Positions 55,001 to 64,000 of a DNA stretch of 64,000 nt are shown one piece after another. Each line of letters starts with the position of its first letter. The stretch's first letter is position 1. Source of the DNA: Lingula anatina (lineage: Eukaryota; Brachiopoda; Lingulata; Lingulida; Lingulidae); contig NW_019773847.1 in NCBI RefSeq assembly GCF_001039355.2, positions 652,970 through 716,969 of the forward strand, in the 5' to 3' direction. A model generated the notes under the pieces. It saw only the letters and a list, made by a program, of their open reading frames with translations, searched no databases and had not been told where the DNA came from. The position numbers were made by a program, and so were the translations under genes.

Positions 55001-58000
55001 TGCGATGTGTCTCTGCATGCAGAGCACCGTACAGTTTTGTGATTCCAGTAGGCTGAGCTTTGGGTATTTCTTGACTTTTGTAGAAAAGTCTGCCAGAACC
55101 ATGGATCAATACAATAATCAGTGCTATAGATTTAATGGGTTATGTGTCCTCATGTCCATAATGGTTAATGGTGTTTGTAGTACAAGAGAGGGGGCAAAAG
55201 GGGGGGGGTACACAGATATTACTTTTTGCAAGACCTTGACAGGAAAAGCTCCATAGTTTTGTTAAATTATTTATTAAAAGATACTAAATAAGTACTTGAA
55301 TTCTTCTAAATGCATATACATGTTAATTCTAATATTGCTCTGCATTAATTTGAGGTCAAATAAGTGCTTAGGGAACATTTTCTATCAGACTGTGATGTAC
55401 TCTTCCAATATCTTTAAAAAAATATAGGCTGATATGTAGTTAAGAGTGTTTAAGAGGAAGTTATCTGTCTCTTTGATGACAGGCACTTTTCACAGCTACA
55501 CTTAATCCAACATATAGGATAATGAATGTTGTTTTTTACACAGTGAGTGCTGTTGCCTTGGTTGCATTAATACATAGAATGAATATTGCCTCTTTTTTCT
55601 TTCCATTTCTCAATTTTTTTTTCAATCACACAAGAAGCAAGATCTGCTATAGTTAATGTAGCTGGTGAATTTATTGGCCTTTGGTGTGGTTTGGTTTGTG
55701 TAACATATTGACTTTTGTTGAGGAGCAGATTTGTCTGGAAATTTTGCCTTGTCACAGATAAACTGTAATCCTATACACTGGAAATGGTCTTTTTAATTAA
55801 AATGTGATTCAAGTAAGTTTTCTGCAGCCAAAGGACTTTTCTAGTGTAATTATAAAACACATGCGGTTCATAACCCTGACACCATAGTACTATCAACAGG
55901 TGTGTGTAAGTGGAAAAGGTACTTTTACAAATAGGGCCTGGATATATATATGTTTTTTTAAACCAGCCCATGCTGCTGATCTTATAGTATGCAAGTTATA
56001 CTATTTTTGCTTTTAAATTAGACTGGTTTAACTTAAACATGTCTATTGTTTAAAGTAAGACCAATTTTGAATGTTCCTCTTTTTTTTCTGATGTGGTTTT
56101 TGATTGTGATAGTGTGTGTATGCCTTTTTTCCAGTCACTCTGGATTTAATGATGAGATAAAATTCCTTTTCTGATTCACATGAAGATCCCTTGATATTGT
56201 AACTTCATTCCCAAAATGTTTAGAAGAAAAGTAGAAAACCTAGAGATAATTTGATTGCTTTAACTACCAAGAACAGGACTTCCTGGCATGTAGATTAGAT
56301 TTCATGGCCATGCCATTAGAAGGTCTTCCACAACATTTGCTGACAGTGAAGTACTTGTAATTGGAAGGTTTTTACTGATCTGTGCTCATCACAAGGTGGG
56401 CACCCTGATTTTCTGGGAAAGACAGAGGCATGTTGATAGTAATGTGGTCAGTTTCCAGACTTTTTGAACTCAGGGTAAAGATTAGAAAAAGATTCCATGA
56501 ACACTGACCTTTTTACCTCTGACATTTGGCACTGCAGGGAGTCGGGTAACAGAGACCTTTGAAACCCTTGTACTTACATGAAAATCCAGATCAGGAGTGT
56601 ATGTGAATAGGTTCATGTATGGCTTTTTCATAAACACATAACTAATGGAATATACGTATATGCCAGCAATTTAGGTCGTCAGTCTAAAGTTTGAGCTTGG
56701 AGAAATGTTGTTTAAGGGGAGGCAAGAGACTTTTCAACAATAATAAGTTTTTGCACACTGGAACTATGTACTGATGCTAATTGCTTAACAGTTCATATTT
56801 TCTGATAACAGTGATAAATTCTTCTGGATATATCTGGAAGTCCAGATACTTGGGTGCTGTATTTTATGCCTGCTGCCCCCCTCCCCCATACCCAGCATAT
56901 AGAGCTCAGCACCTTTGGAACTTTCTTTTTCAGGATTTTTTTCTCAAAAGCCACTTTCATCTCTAAAATGGTATTCATACATATTCAAGTCAGAACTAAA
57001 GCAAACACATCTTTGATACAAACAGATACAAATCCTAAAAGTCCATTATCAGATCATTTGTCATTTTAGCAATAATAGTGAGTAATGAATCTATGGTAAT
57101 CACCCAATCTTTTCAATGGGGAAAATTGTGAATTTTATAGACAATGTATTTTTAAAGTCGTAATCAAATTCTTAAAATTAGAGCTTTTGAGTGGTAGCAA
57201 CAAAATGAAAAAGCAAACTACTCTATAGCTCAATTCTACGCAATAAAAAGCACCACAAATGCCATACAGAAATTTAATTTTTGTGACTATAAAATTCTGT
57301 ATCTGAAAGTTTGATAATTTTTGCCCAAAGATCAAGAGAGGATGGAGTCATTACCATATTTCACATAAATTTCTTCATGCACATTAAACTCTTTATGATT
57401 TAACCTTTGATAGTATGACAACTGGTGAACAAATTCAATATAATTTACATATGCCACAAGCTTATTCAGACTGAAGTAATAAATGCGAATTAAGCTGGTC
57501 GTAACCTTTTAGGTAAGCTCAGATACATTTCTGAATATTCACTTGTTGTGTTAAAGGTTTTTATAGTTGCTAACGTGAGGAAGAAATTATTTGCTCAGTT
57601 TAATAATTGGTTGGTGTTGGTGGTGAGAGTGGGAGTCACCCTGTGTTGCTTGAGCAGGAACACCTTGATGACAGAGCGGCGCGATAAATTGAGAAAATAC
57701 TAAGATAGATACTTGAGCGAGGTTAGTAATAATTGAAGGTGGGATAGATGAAGATGCCATTCTAAACTAGGAAACATTGTGCTATATATCTAGTTTCTAA
57801 TATGTGCAGTAGCAAGAATACTATAGACAGTACAGACATTTTATGATACGAGCGTACTTACATATGCCACATTTGGTATTTGGAATGATGTCTTTACATC
57901 TCCCATTTGTGTGGCATATTATAACTAGTGTCTGGTGAAACAGACTTATTTATACAGCTGCTTAAATATAAGTTAAATGATTGTCTCTATCGTTTTAGAA

Positions 58001-58049
58001 TGGAATATATACACAGTCAGTCTCTCTCTCACATACACACATTTATGCA

Positions 58050-58094
<45 letters not shown>

Positions 58095-61000
58095 AGTAAT
58101 ATCCAAAAAAGTCAAGCAACATGAAGTAATAATTTCCCCTCAGAAAATGTTTTGTTGAGTAATACTTAAAATGTGAATCAAAACGTTTGAAAATTTACTT
58201 GGCAAATGTTAGAAAGTATATTGTTATTAGTGACCTTAGATGATATAACTTGAAAAGAGGTGAAGCATTAGGTCAAGTGATGTGTTTGAAGATTTCAACT
58301 TTTTTCTGTTCCAGCAGCTTTGAACATTTGTGTATTGTGGTTGGCAAGGTATCATCAAACCTAACATTCCGAGTTCTGGTCCTGCAGTTAGTTGTCTAGG
58401 TGGTATTTAAGTCTTTTGATATAAGTTTACAATTAAATTTATCAACAAGAGTTGAAAAGCTGTGTTGTTATTTGATGCCATGGTTAAATTATTTTGTGAA
58501 CTTCCATTGACTGTGCAGTAAATACAGTCTCATCAGGCCTGTAGGAATTATTTTTAATTTCATTTCTGAATATCTATAATTCTTTACAATCTTTTATCCA
58601 AGTCTTAGCCTGTAGAATCCCATGACATGGCTTATTCAGGTTTATTTATTATTACTTAGTAGTCCAAGTGGCATGCACTTAGAAAGTTTTCTCAGCAGTG
58701 CTCAACAAATACCACAGAGGAGGCAAAGCCCACGTTTTTGCTAAATGGAGGTGTGTTGCTTTTCCTCCAATTTGATTGGTTCATTTTGGTGGGTGTGTAG
58801 GTCTATGGCTATTTCTATTGGTTGAAACTATGCCACATTGGCCTTCACACCAGCTGTTGATGAATGATGCAAGGGCTGGGATGTGGGTTAGTTGATCTCT
58901 GGAAAATGAAGAAGTAGTTTTGGACACAACAAGGCATTGGGAAAGGAAATCAGGTGGTGTCATATACCTGCAAGTGATTGCTATGGTGTACAATGGCATT
59001 CTGCTCCCAAAATCTGAAAGTAGGTATTTTTTATTGATAACTTCATTTCAAAAATAAGAATCACAGTAAAAATATTCTCTGGCCAAATTCCAGTCAACAA
59101 TTTTTGGTAAATAAGAAAGGTCAGTAAGATAGTCGTTATCCTATGTACATCTGTAGAGGTCAGGTAAACCACTAAGGGTGTGTAGGTAAATAACGCAGGT
59201 TTTATAGCCCCAGTGGAATGTACCAAGAATATCACAATAAGGATTAGCATTGGGAAGGTAAAAAGGGAAACTGAAGGTGATCTATATATTGTGGATATTT
59301 CATTGTACTTAGAAAGTGCCACATCATCATGGTTATAAATGTAAAATCAAGGACTGGAGCTTGATGAATATTTGGATTTGTAGAGAGCATTGGTATCAGG
59401 GCGCTACATGTACTTAAGTGTTCATATATTTCATATATGTAGGATAAGGGATTAGTTCAGTTTCCATCAAGAATGTTAAGGTGAATGGGCTGATATAGCT
59501 CATTTGTCTAAAGAGGCAAGGGTTCACCGCATATTATGAAGAATTGTGTTAAGAATATGCAACAGGATGTAGGATGGAATTGAATCAGTTCTGAGGTTTT
59601 GAGGTTGAAAGTACAGTCAGGAACTGTATGGCCTGGGTTCACATTAGTTTATATAAATATGTTTTGAATTTGACTTAATGCTTATGTTTGGTTTAGTGAA
59701 TTTGTACAGTATATTCTTTATTGCCTTTTTATTTTTAATTTTACAAGATTGCTCATCCATTTTAAATATGTAGAAAGCATTTATCAGGAAAACCCTCGTA
59801 TGTTATTAAGAAATATATGAATATTCAATTCACGAGTCATTTAATGATATAGCAGGCTTAATTAGTGATGAAATATCAGTATATGGCTCAATAGCTCAGA
59901 GGAATATAAAGATCTTTTTGGGAGAAGAAAGATACTAATAATTTCAAAAAAATATATTGCAGTTTTATGTGCAATAAATAAAAAGTAAAACAGTATGCAA
60001 ATTATACCACATCCAAGCCAAAGTGCTATTTCTGTGTGGTTACAGAGGAATGCAGACTTTTTTTTGAAATGGAAAACTTGTATCTACTTTTTTATATGAA
60101 AGCAGATAATACAGTGAACCTCTGCTACTGTAACAGTATTGATATGTAGCTTCCACCTGCCACTACACTAATTAATTAATTAATTAATTAATTATTGAAT
60201 GGAAAACATATTTTAACTTAATATGCTTCTTTTCCAGTAATTGCAGTGGGTAAAACTGTGAGCAAGTACTACCGTTTCCTGTCTAAGAGTGGTGACTGGG
60301 TGTGGGTCCAGAGTAAAGCCACCATCCTCTACAACTCAAATAGCCAACCGCAATCCGTCGTCTGCATCAGTCAACTTATCAGGTTTGTAACAGACAAGGT
60401 GGTTATAATAATTTACGGTAATTGCTTAAAATGTTCAAACATTGCACCTTTTCTAATCATGGTCTTCCTTTTTTCAAGATTTTCAGTTTTAGCATGCTTA
60501 CAAAAATATACCTTCTGACAAGAAGTGAAGTATCTTTTCAAATCCTCTCTAACATGTTTAAATAGTATAAACAGAACTTCATTTATGTTGTTCAAATTAA
60601 AAGAGTAATCACTTAATTTAAACAAAATGGTACAAAATTTTATCAAACCATCATTTTGTGAGTATTATCTGAGGAGGATGAGAAAGTTTTAAAAAGCAGG
60701 TATATACCAGGTGAGAGGTTTTGTTTTATGTGAGTTACTTTATGTAATAATCATGTTTGGGAAAAAATGTAAATTTGTGAAATTCATAAGCTGTTAGAAA
60801 AATGAGAGTAATTATCAAAATTTCTGTCAGGATTGAGCTTGTTCCTGATTATACAGCAAATAATTACAGAGTAACAAGTAAATTTGAAATGAAGTAAGAC
60901 AATGGCATTTCAAACGGCAGACACATAAAATCCTTAACTGCTGGATAAATTATTTATAAAAATGAAAAATTTCACTTTCCACATATCATGTTTTTGCATG

Positions 61001-63888
61001 CAAACTGTTTAATATCAGAAAACTGCATTCCTTCAGTATGTGATAATATGGTTAACCAGACTGTGTTTTTGTGGGAGAGATTATCACGGATGAGGTAGGT
61101 TATTGATTCAGAAAGGCTAGCTCCATGTGACACTGTTTGAAGATATATTGTTACAGTCTTTATAGACTGTACATGTTGATAGACCACAGTGTTTCTTTCT
61201 TTTATGAACCAGACGTGCAGAAACTTGTTCTGATTGTGGCCAGATTGTTCGTCAAATACCAAGGTATCCTTCCCTGGTTCTTGCTTCTTCTAAGAAGAAG
61301 GCTTTTGTTTCATAATAGATTTAGATTTTTTTTTTCTCTTTTTTTTTAGTGAAGCTGAGGTAAAGCGTTCCTTAGCATCAGAGAATAAGAAGGCCATTGA
61401 ATATGCTGTCCCTGGAGCCAACCTTACCGAGCTAACAGCAACATCATCAGGAAGGGACACAAACCAAAGTGGTTTTGCTGGTCAAAATGGGAGTGTGGAC
61501 TCCACCCCTGTTAGCAACACCAGAAAGCAGCCATTGCCCTCCTCTGACAGTCAATCCAGCACTTCGTCTTTATCCTCTAGGGATAGTGAGCCAGATGCCC
61601 AGCCTGTCTTCAAAAAGCCCCGTTTAGACAAAATGAATGTGCGCACACAGAGCATGCTAATGAGTCCAGAGGTAGACTTTGCAGTTGTGGATGATGTGTT
61701 CAAAATTGGAATGCCACTGGAGGAACCTTTGCCTCCATTTTGTTCTGACACTGAGACAAACCTGGAATCCCCTGGTGGGTACCTCAGTGATGCAAATTCT
61801 GATAATTCTATGGGTTTTGATGTTCCCAGTGGTAAAAGAAGTTCCAAGCAGCGTGATAACAATCCCTATATGAGCTATGACAGTCCTGGCATCAATTTTA
61901 GTTCAACGTCCACTGGGGAAACTAGTCTCAATTCCAATTCCGTGTCATCGGATGCATTTAGCTCATTTGGACCATATCGCAGCTGCACCTCGTCTACTCC
62001 ATCACCTACCCTGAACGCTCTGAATCAAACAAATTCACAGTTGTATCTGGCAAAAACTAACACAATTACTGCCAACACAAGTAGCCAGGATGACAACCAG
62101 CCCTCTGAACTAAGGAGACTGTTACTAGAAGGGCGGCAAAAGAAGAAGCAGAAAAGTGACTCTTCAGTTAGGAAGAGTGATCAGCAGCTGGAGGCTGAGA
62201 AACCGGTGTTAGCAAGTCTTCTGCAGGGAAAGTTGGATTTGTCCAAAGCACATATTCCTGCACCAGTGGTTAATGATCAGCCTCGCCAGCAGCAAAAGCA
62301 AAATGATATACATTCCCAGAGGACTGTGCACAGCAGCATAGGTGATGGGCTCGGAAAGGATAATTTTAACGACTTTGGGAACACTTCAAGTCAAGGCTTT
62401 CAGAATATCAATGCTACCAATCACCCTTCACAATCTTGGAGCCCTGTTGACATGGTGAGCTCTTACAAAACCGCGATCAAGTTTGATATTTTAATCTTCA
62501 TCTTAAGAATGCTTGTAAATAATTACACTCATTATGTTGTTGATTGTATGATAGTGGAACACTGCACAGTAAACTTTTTTGTATTGTTCAATATTTAACG
62601 CCATCATATCAAGTAAAATCTGTATTCAAATAAAAGTACCTTTGAATAATTTAAACAGTATTATGGAAATTGTTTTAGCGTTTTAATGGGTTCTGAAAGT
62701 ATGACTGTTTAAAAGGCAATCATTGTTCATGGCCAAAAGTGCAAGATTTTTATGTTTGCTAGTGTTAAACCATTGAGTAGGAAACAGCGAATGCAGATAA
62801 TCAGTTACATTCTATGAACAAAGCATTTATATCTAATTCATGAATATTATGGAGCTTGTCATGATTTGTAGACAAATAAGCGTGCATGTAGGTTTTGCAT
62901 GAAGGACTACTTTTTTGGCCAAGAGTTTCATATGGAACCTTTGATTTTGACATTTCAAAAATTCATAACTGGAAGAAAGAGAAACTGTAATTCACTGCAT
63001 TACTTTAAGTGTTCCAGAGAAGTTCTGTAAAAAGAAAAACATTGATTGTCATTGAAAAAATTTATATAATCTTGTATTTCATATATAACGTAAAAATCCA
63101 TAATGTTAACACATTCATTGTACTTTTACTTTCAGTCACTTCTTGACAGTATGGAGACGTTATTAGATCAAGAAAACCTACTAGTTGACTATTACTACAG
63201 TTCTCTATTGATGAATGATGAAATTCCTCCAGAGCCTTCCACCACTGGTCAGCAGTGTGTCCAGCAGTCCAGTGATTCAGCCAGTCCACCCATGTCCACG
63301 CACAGCCTCCAGTCTCCCCAGGGGAGTCTGTTTGGTAGCCCCCAGGGTCCTGCACAACAGAATTATGGGAGTTCAAACAGCCCTCTGATGTCCCCCCAGG
63401 GTTGGGCACAGATGAGCCCAGGGGGGACTGTGATCTCCAACCAGGTACCAAACGTGAACATGCAGGTGCCTACCAGTCCGTCATTACAGCGCAGTTCTAA
63501 GTACAGCTCCCAGGGGAGCTGCAGCTCGTCCAGTTCAAGTGTGCACAGTGCCATGAGCCCCCCTGGGTTACAGACCCTGAGGAGCCCTTACTCCAGTCAG
63601 GCGTGCAGCCCCAGCCCCACCCGCTCCAGGCACAGCACAGGGGGCGGCAGCCTCAGCGAGGAGATCTGTGATGAGATCTTTGCTGGTTCTAGCCCCCCTT
63701 CTGTCCCCCACATTGTAGCCCCAGCAGGGAGGCCCCTGCAGGGGAGTTCTGGCCAGGTGGTGGATATTAACTTTGGTGATCCTCTGTTGTCCGATACTAG
63801 CTTGCATGGACAGGAGAGTCAGGAGTCGTTTGAATCTGATGTGATGGCTTTTGAGGAACTGTTACGCTCATCAAGTCCTCATAGTCAG
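32535..63888 (+). CDS. bHLH-PAS transcription factor, HIF-alpha/SIM/AhR class (3' end beyond window)
   Basis: Twelve exons join in phase: 32535-32551, 38048-38092, 38640-38812, 40607-40657, 42096-42238, 42956-43061, 43452-43552, 44275-44444, 50129-50235, 60238-60382, 61350-62454, 63136-63888. They total 2916 nt (972 codons) and a donor (gtgagc) follows. The ATG in exon 1 comes after an in-frame TGA. Order: bHLH (about 25-78), PAS-A (96-200), PAS-B (245-352), then a long Ser/Gln/Pro-rich tail with a Myc-type KKPRLDK nuclear signal and a basic RQKKKQK. Proteins of this class bind DNA as dimers with ARNT in the nucleus. The helix-loop-helix LDKLSTMRLSVAYL is closest to AhR and HIF. PAS-B (HSLDLKYVD, NSQPQSVVC) is closest to HIF-alpha. 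I could not assign a named member; it may belong to an invertebrate orphan bHLH-PAS group. Confidence 0.85.
33126..33365. mobile_element. Inverted-repeat element (MITE) in intron 1 of the bHLH-PAS gene
   Basis: The ends CCCCATTC... and ...GAATGGGG invert onto each other. Inner arms are ACCCAGCTC and CACACCTCCTC on the left, against GAGGAGGCC, ACTGATTGCATTCAG and GAAGCTGGGTTGA on the right. About 240 bp, arms about 110 bp, imperfect. Related arms occur at 10990-11075 and around 40210-40400. Confidence 0.7.
34138..34365 (+). repeat. Dispersed repeat, copy 1
   Basis: Shares a run of blocks in the same order with 57117-57355: GGGGAATATTGT, AAAAAGCA, CTCTATAG, ACAAATGCCATA and GAAAGTTTGATAATTT. 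By eye the two are about three-quarters identical. Both lie in introns of the bHLH-PAS gene. Type unknown. Confidence 0.75.
34782..34965 (+). repeat. Three tandem ~75-bp units
   Basis: AAATACACAGCAGCAG at 34782 and AAATACATGGCAGTG at 34855 and 34934, each followed by a purine-rich GAAAAAGGGAAAA-type stretch. The period is 73-79 bp. Confidence 0.65.
34934..36285 (+). repeat. Diverged ~1-kb duplication within intron 1
   Basis: Blocks at 34939, 35125 and 35203 (GGCAGTGATGAAAAAA, AACCAGATGACGTG, AGATGAGCTGTACCATAG) recur at about 35870, 36149 and 36236 in the same order, with spacing of 0.93-1.03 kb and many changes. Confidence 0.6.
38640..38812 (+). other. bHLH domain exon
   Basis: The basic region AKKNAKDRRDKEN is followed by helix 1 (LEKLKKVLPL), a loop and helix 2 (LDKLSTMRLSVAYLWLKKKL). 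The Lys/Arg-rich basic part extends from exon 2 (38048-38092), which encodes an unusual lead-in, MRYHPGWTGTPK. The pattern 'LP.....LDK.S..RL...YL' is diagnostic of the HIF/SIM/AhR class and unlike ARNT, CLOCK or p160 coactivators. Confidence 0.88.
39288..39457. mobile_element. 170-bp MITE with 5-bp target-site duplication
   Basis: Ends are CAGGCCTGTAGCCAGGGGGG and, inverted, CAGGCCCGTAACCAG. TGTAT flanks both ends (39283-39287 and 39458-39462). It has a G-run on one side and a C-run on the other. Size and duplication length resemble the element at 10582-10748, whose termini also start CAGG. Confidence 0.85.
39682..40208. mobile_element. 527-bp long-TIR MITE, PIF/Harbinger-like
   Basis: The arms are about 190 bp each and largely complementary (39682-39875 and 40018-40208). 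Outer ends are AGGCACCATTCACATG and CATGTGAACGGTGCCT. Flanking TAA and TAG could be a decayed 3-bp TWA duplication. The unique centre (about 39876-40017) includes an ATG at about 39893 opening MAVVVALKNAFVDFVQQQ and about 10 further residues to a stop. This could be the start of a lost transposase-partner ORF, but that is inference. Confidence 0.8.
40464..40522. repeat. (TC)n tract
   Basis: Pyrimidine-only CT/TC repeat between the nested elements and exon 4 of the bHLH-PAS gene. Confidence 0.85.
42096..43552 (+). other. PAS-A domain (exons 5-7)
   Basis: LLKCFDSFLIYVHKNGQIAY and VSEQVEDYLGFKQ open the PAS fold. IGKHIFEFVLEQDHRELRKQ matches the helical 'Y/F-x-x-x-H/E-x-x-D-H' part. REFCVHMNCQIIDKEKN begins the late strands. 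It serves dimerisation in relatives. Confidence 0.85.
45911..46236 (+). repeat. Two-copy tandem duplication, ~214-bp period
   Basis: AAACAAGTATGATAAATATT at 45911 and 46125, and CAGTCACTGTATTCTGTCCC and ACCCTGAGTTATGCTTAGCC in both units, nearly identical. Poly-A runs in the units differ in length. Confidence 0.85.
47304..47357. repeat. (CA)n microsatellite followed by a GA-rich tract
   Basis: About 27 CA units, then GAGAGA-rich sequence to about 47390. Confidence 0.95.
48016..48065 (+). other. 24-bp direct repeat around a single N
   Basis: AGCCCTTTTTGTGTTGTTTG, then GGTG, occurs at 48016-48039 and 48042-48065. A single N lies between at 48040. Confidence 0.9.
48370..48428 (+). repeat. 59-bp direct repeat, copy 1 (copy 2 at 49721-49779)
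   Basis: The copies differ at two positions. Both carry a pyrimidine tract ending in TTTTTTTAG before TGGAGAAGTCAAATCG. Both lie in the intron between bHLH-PAS exons 8 and 9. Confidence 0.85.
49721..49779 (+). repeat. 59-bp direct repeat, copy 2
   Basis: Match to 48370-48428 with two differences. The flanks are unrelated on the right and weakly similar on the left. Confidence 0.85.
51933..52009. repeat. (TG)n-(TA)n compound microsatellite
   Basis: A short TG run switches to a TA run of about 50 bp. Confidence 0.9.
52578..52845. mobile_element. Inverted-repeat element (MITE)
   Basis: Left arm: ATTCCCAGA, ATCGATTTATCTCCAAGGGG and GCCACGCCTACTGAAGCTGC. It inverts onto the right arm: AGCAGTTCAGTAGGCATGCC, CCCCTTGGAGATAGATCGAT and TCTGGGTAT. 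Arms are about 120 bp with a short centre around GGGGTAGTTAATTATGG. No clear target duplication. Confidence 0.75.
57117..57355 (+). repeat. Dispersed repeat, copy 2
   Basis: Homologous to 34138-34365 in the same orientation. See that entry for the shared blocks. Confidence 0.75.
58050..58092. repeat. (CA)n microsatellite
   Basis: About 21 CA units. Confidence 0.95.
60168..60195. repeat. (TAAT)n repeat
   Basis: Seven ATTA/TAAT units, 42 bp before the PAS-B exon 10 acceptor. Confidence 0.9.
61350..63888 (+). other. Low-complexity C-terminal regulatory region with two LxxLL motifs (exons 11-12)
   Basis: Two nuclear-receptor-box-like motifs are seen: LRRLL (62110-62124) within SELRRLLLEG, and LASLL (62209-62223) within VLASLLQGKL. 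Acidic-hydrophobic patches follow (LLDSMETLLDQENLL and AFEELLRSSS). Repeated SPQG units (SPQGSLFGSPQG, MSPQGW) and Ser runs fill exon 12. No LxxLAP hydroxylation motif is seen. The end of the protein is outside the window. Confidence 0.75.
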
Positions 63889-64000
63889 GTGAGCTGATAG
63901 TTGGAGAAGGATTATTGTGTGGAACACACTTTAATTTTGTCAGGACATTCATTTGTAGCCTTGTAAACTTTGCTTTTAGAATAGTTCAGATATTAGCTGA
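63889..64000. other. Start of bHLH-PAS intron 12
   Basis: Follows donor CAG|GTGAGC. An in-frame TGA appears at once if the exon is read through, so splicing onward is more likely than a stop here. Confidence 0.6.

Larger units (their letters stand above)
50236..60237. other. 10-kb intron within PAS-B, no other gene seen
   Basis: Contains the GT/TA tract 51933-52009, the inverted-repeat element 52578-52845, dispersed repeat copy 2 (57117-57355), the CA tract 58050-58092 and the TAAT tract 60168-60195. Open frames here are short and lack paired splice signals or recognisable protein sequence. Confidence 0.6.
44275..60382 (+). other. PAS-A end and PAS-B domain (exons 8-10)
   Basis: QWTGRLKIKN ends PAS-A. 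PAS-B runs from MMEIRTQGNAFSSHHSLDL through VTQLLGYEREDLIGKPVYLF and RFLSKSGDWVWVQSKATI to NSQPQSVVCISQLI. In relatives this domain binds ligand (AhR) or carries a small cavity (HIF-2-alpha). It is split by two long introns of about 5.7 kb and 10.0 kb. Confidence 0.85.

Noticed and set aside
38640-60382. Calling the bHLH-PAS gene HIF1A, AHR or NPAS4 outright
   Set aside because: Domains point in different directions and the HIF degradation motif is not seen. A tree is needed.
62455-62598. Read-through of exon 11 to a stop at 62598
   Set aside because: The extra residues are hydrophobic and intron-like, and ATG|GTGAGC joins in phase to exon 12. It could be an alternative end by intron retention.
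61551-63807. Open frames opposite or inside bHLH-PAS exons 11-12
   Set aside because: They are shadows caused by the high GC and low stop density of the coding exons.
63103-63897. Stop after SPHSQVS as the end of the bHLH-PAS protein
   Set aside because: A good donor (CAG|GTGAGC) sits just before it and no polyadenylation signal is close, so continuation is more likely. Not excluded.

Overview
The window reads as intron-rich, AT-rich animal nuclear DNA. It has long GT-AG introns, many microsatellites, small inverted-repeat transposons, a non-LTR retroelement relic and two assembly gaps. One gene's ectodomain is of a kind I associate with large receptor families of molluscs, annelids and brachiopods, so a marine lophotrochozoan is my best guess. 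The sequence does not prove the phylum.

Left third (1-13.6 kb), accessory DNA. Two exons of a protein-kinase-like gene lie at the left edge. A LINE reverse-transcriptase tail and a TA-flanked MITE follow. Next is a complete three-exon gene (4787-7882, about 741 aa) for a secreted or GPI-anchored protein with a seven-copy 15-residue repeat, a somatomedin-B-like knot and a cysteine-rich domain. A second copy of the same MITE, a broken GT61-type glycosyltransferase on the minus strand (9244-10484), another MITE with a perfect 5-bp target duplication, and an N gap (11126-11420) complete the region.

Middle (13.7-32.1 kb, minus strand). This is a complete eIF2-alpha kinase GCN2 (EIF2AK4) gene. I could join 41 exons in phase from ATG to stop, giving about 1703 aa with RWD, pseudokinase, kinase, HisRS-like and C-terminal regions. 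Two repeats sit on splice acceptors: a long CA tract and a 59-bp minisatellite that copies an acceptor site.

Right half (32.5-63.9 kb, plus strand). A bHLH-PAS transcription factor gene starts 430 bp from the GCN2 start codon, head to head. Twelve exons join in phase to 972 codons, and the gene continues past the window. It belongs to the HIF-alpha/SIM/AhR class but I could not place it in a named subfamily. It has no LxxLAP oxygen-degradation motif in the visible part and carries two LxxLL motifs. Its introns hold several inverted-repeat elements, one apparently nested inside another, and diverged duplications.

Functionally, the notable arrangement is that an amino-acid-starvation kinase and a bHLH-PAS sensor-type factor share one short promoter region. 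The rest is mostly repeat-rich intergenic or intronic sequence.
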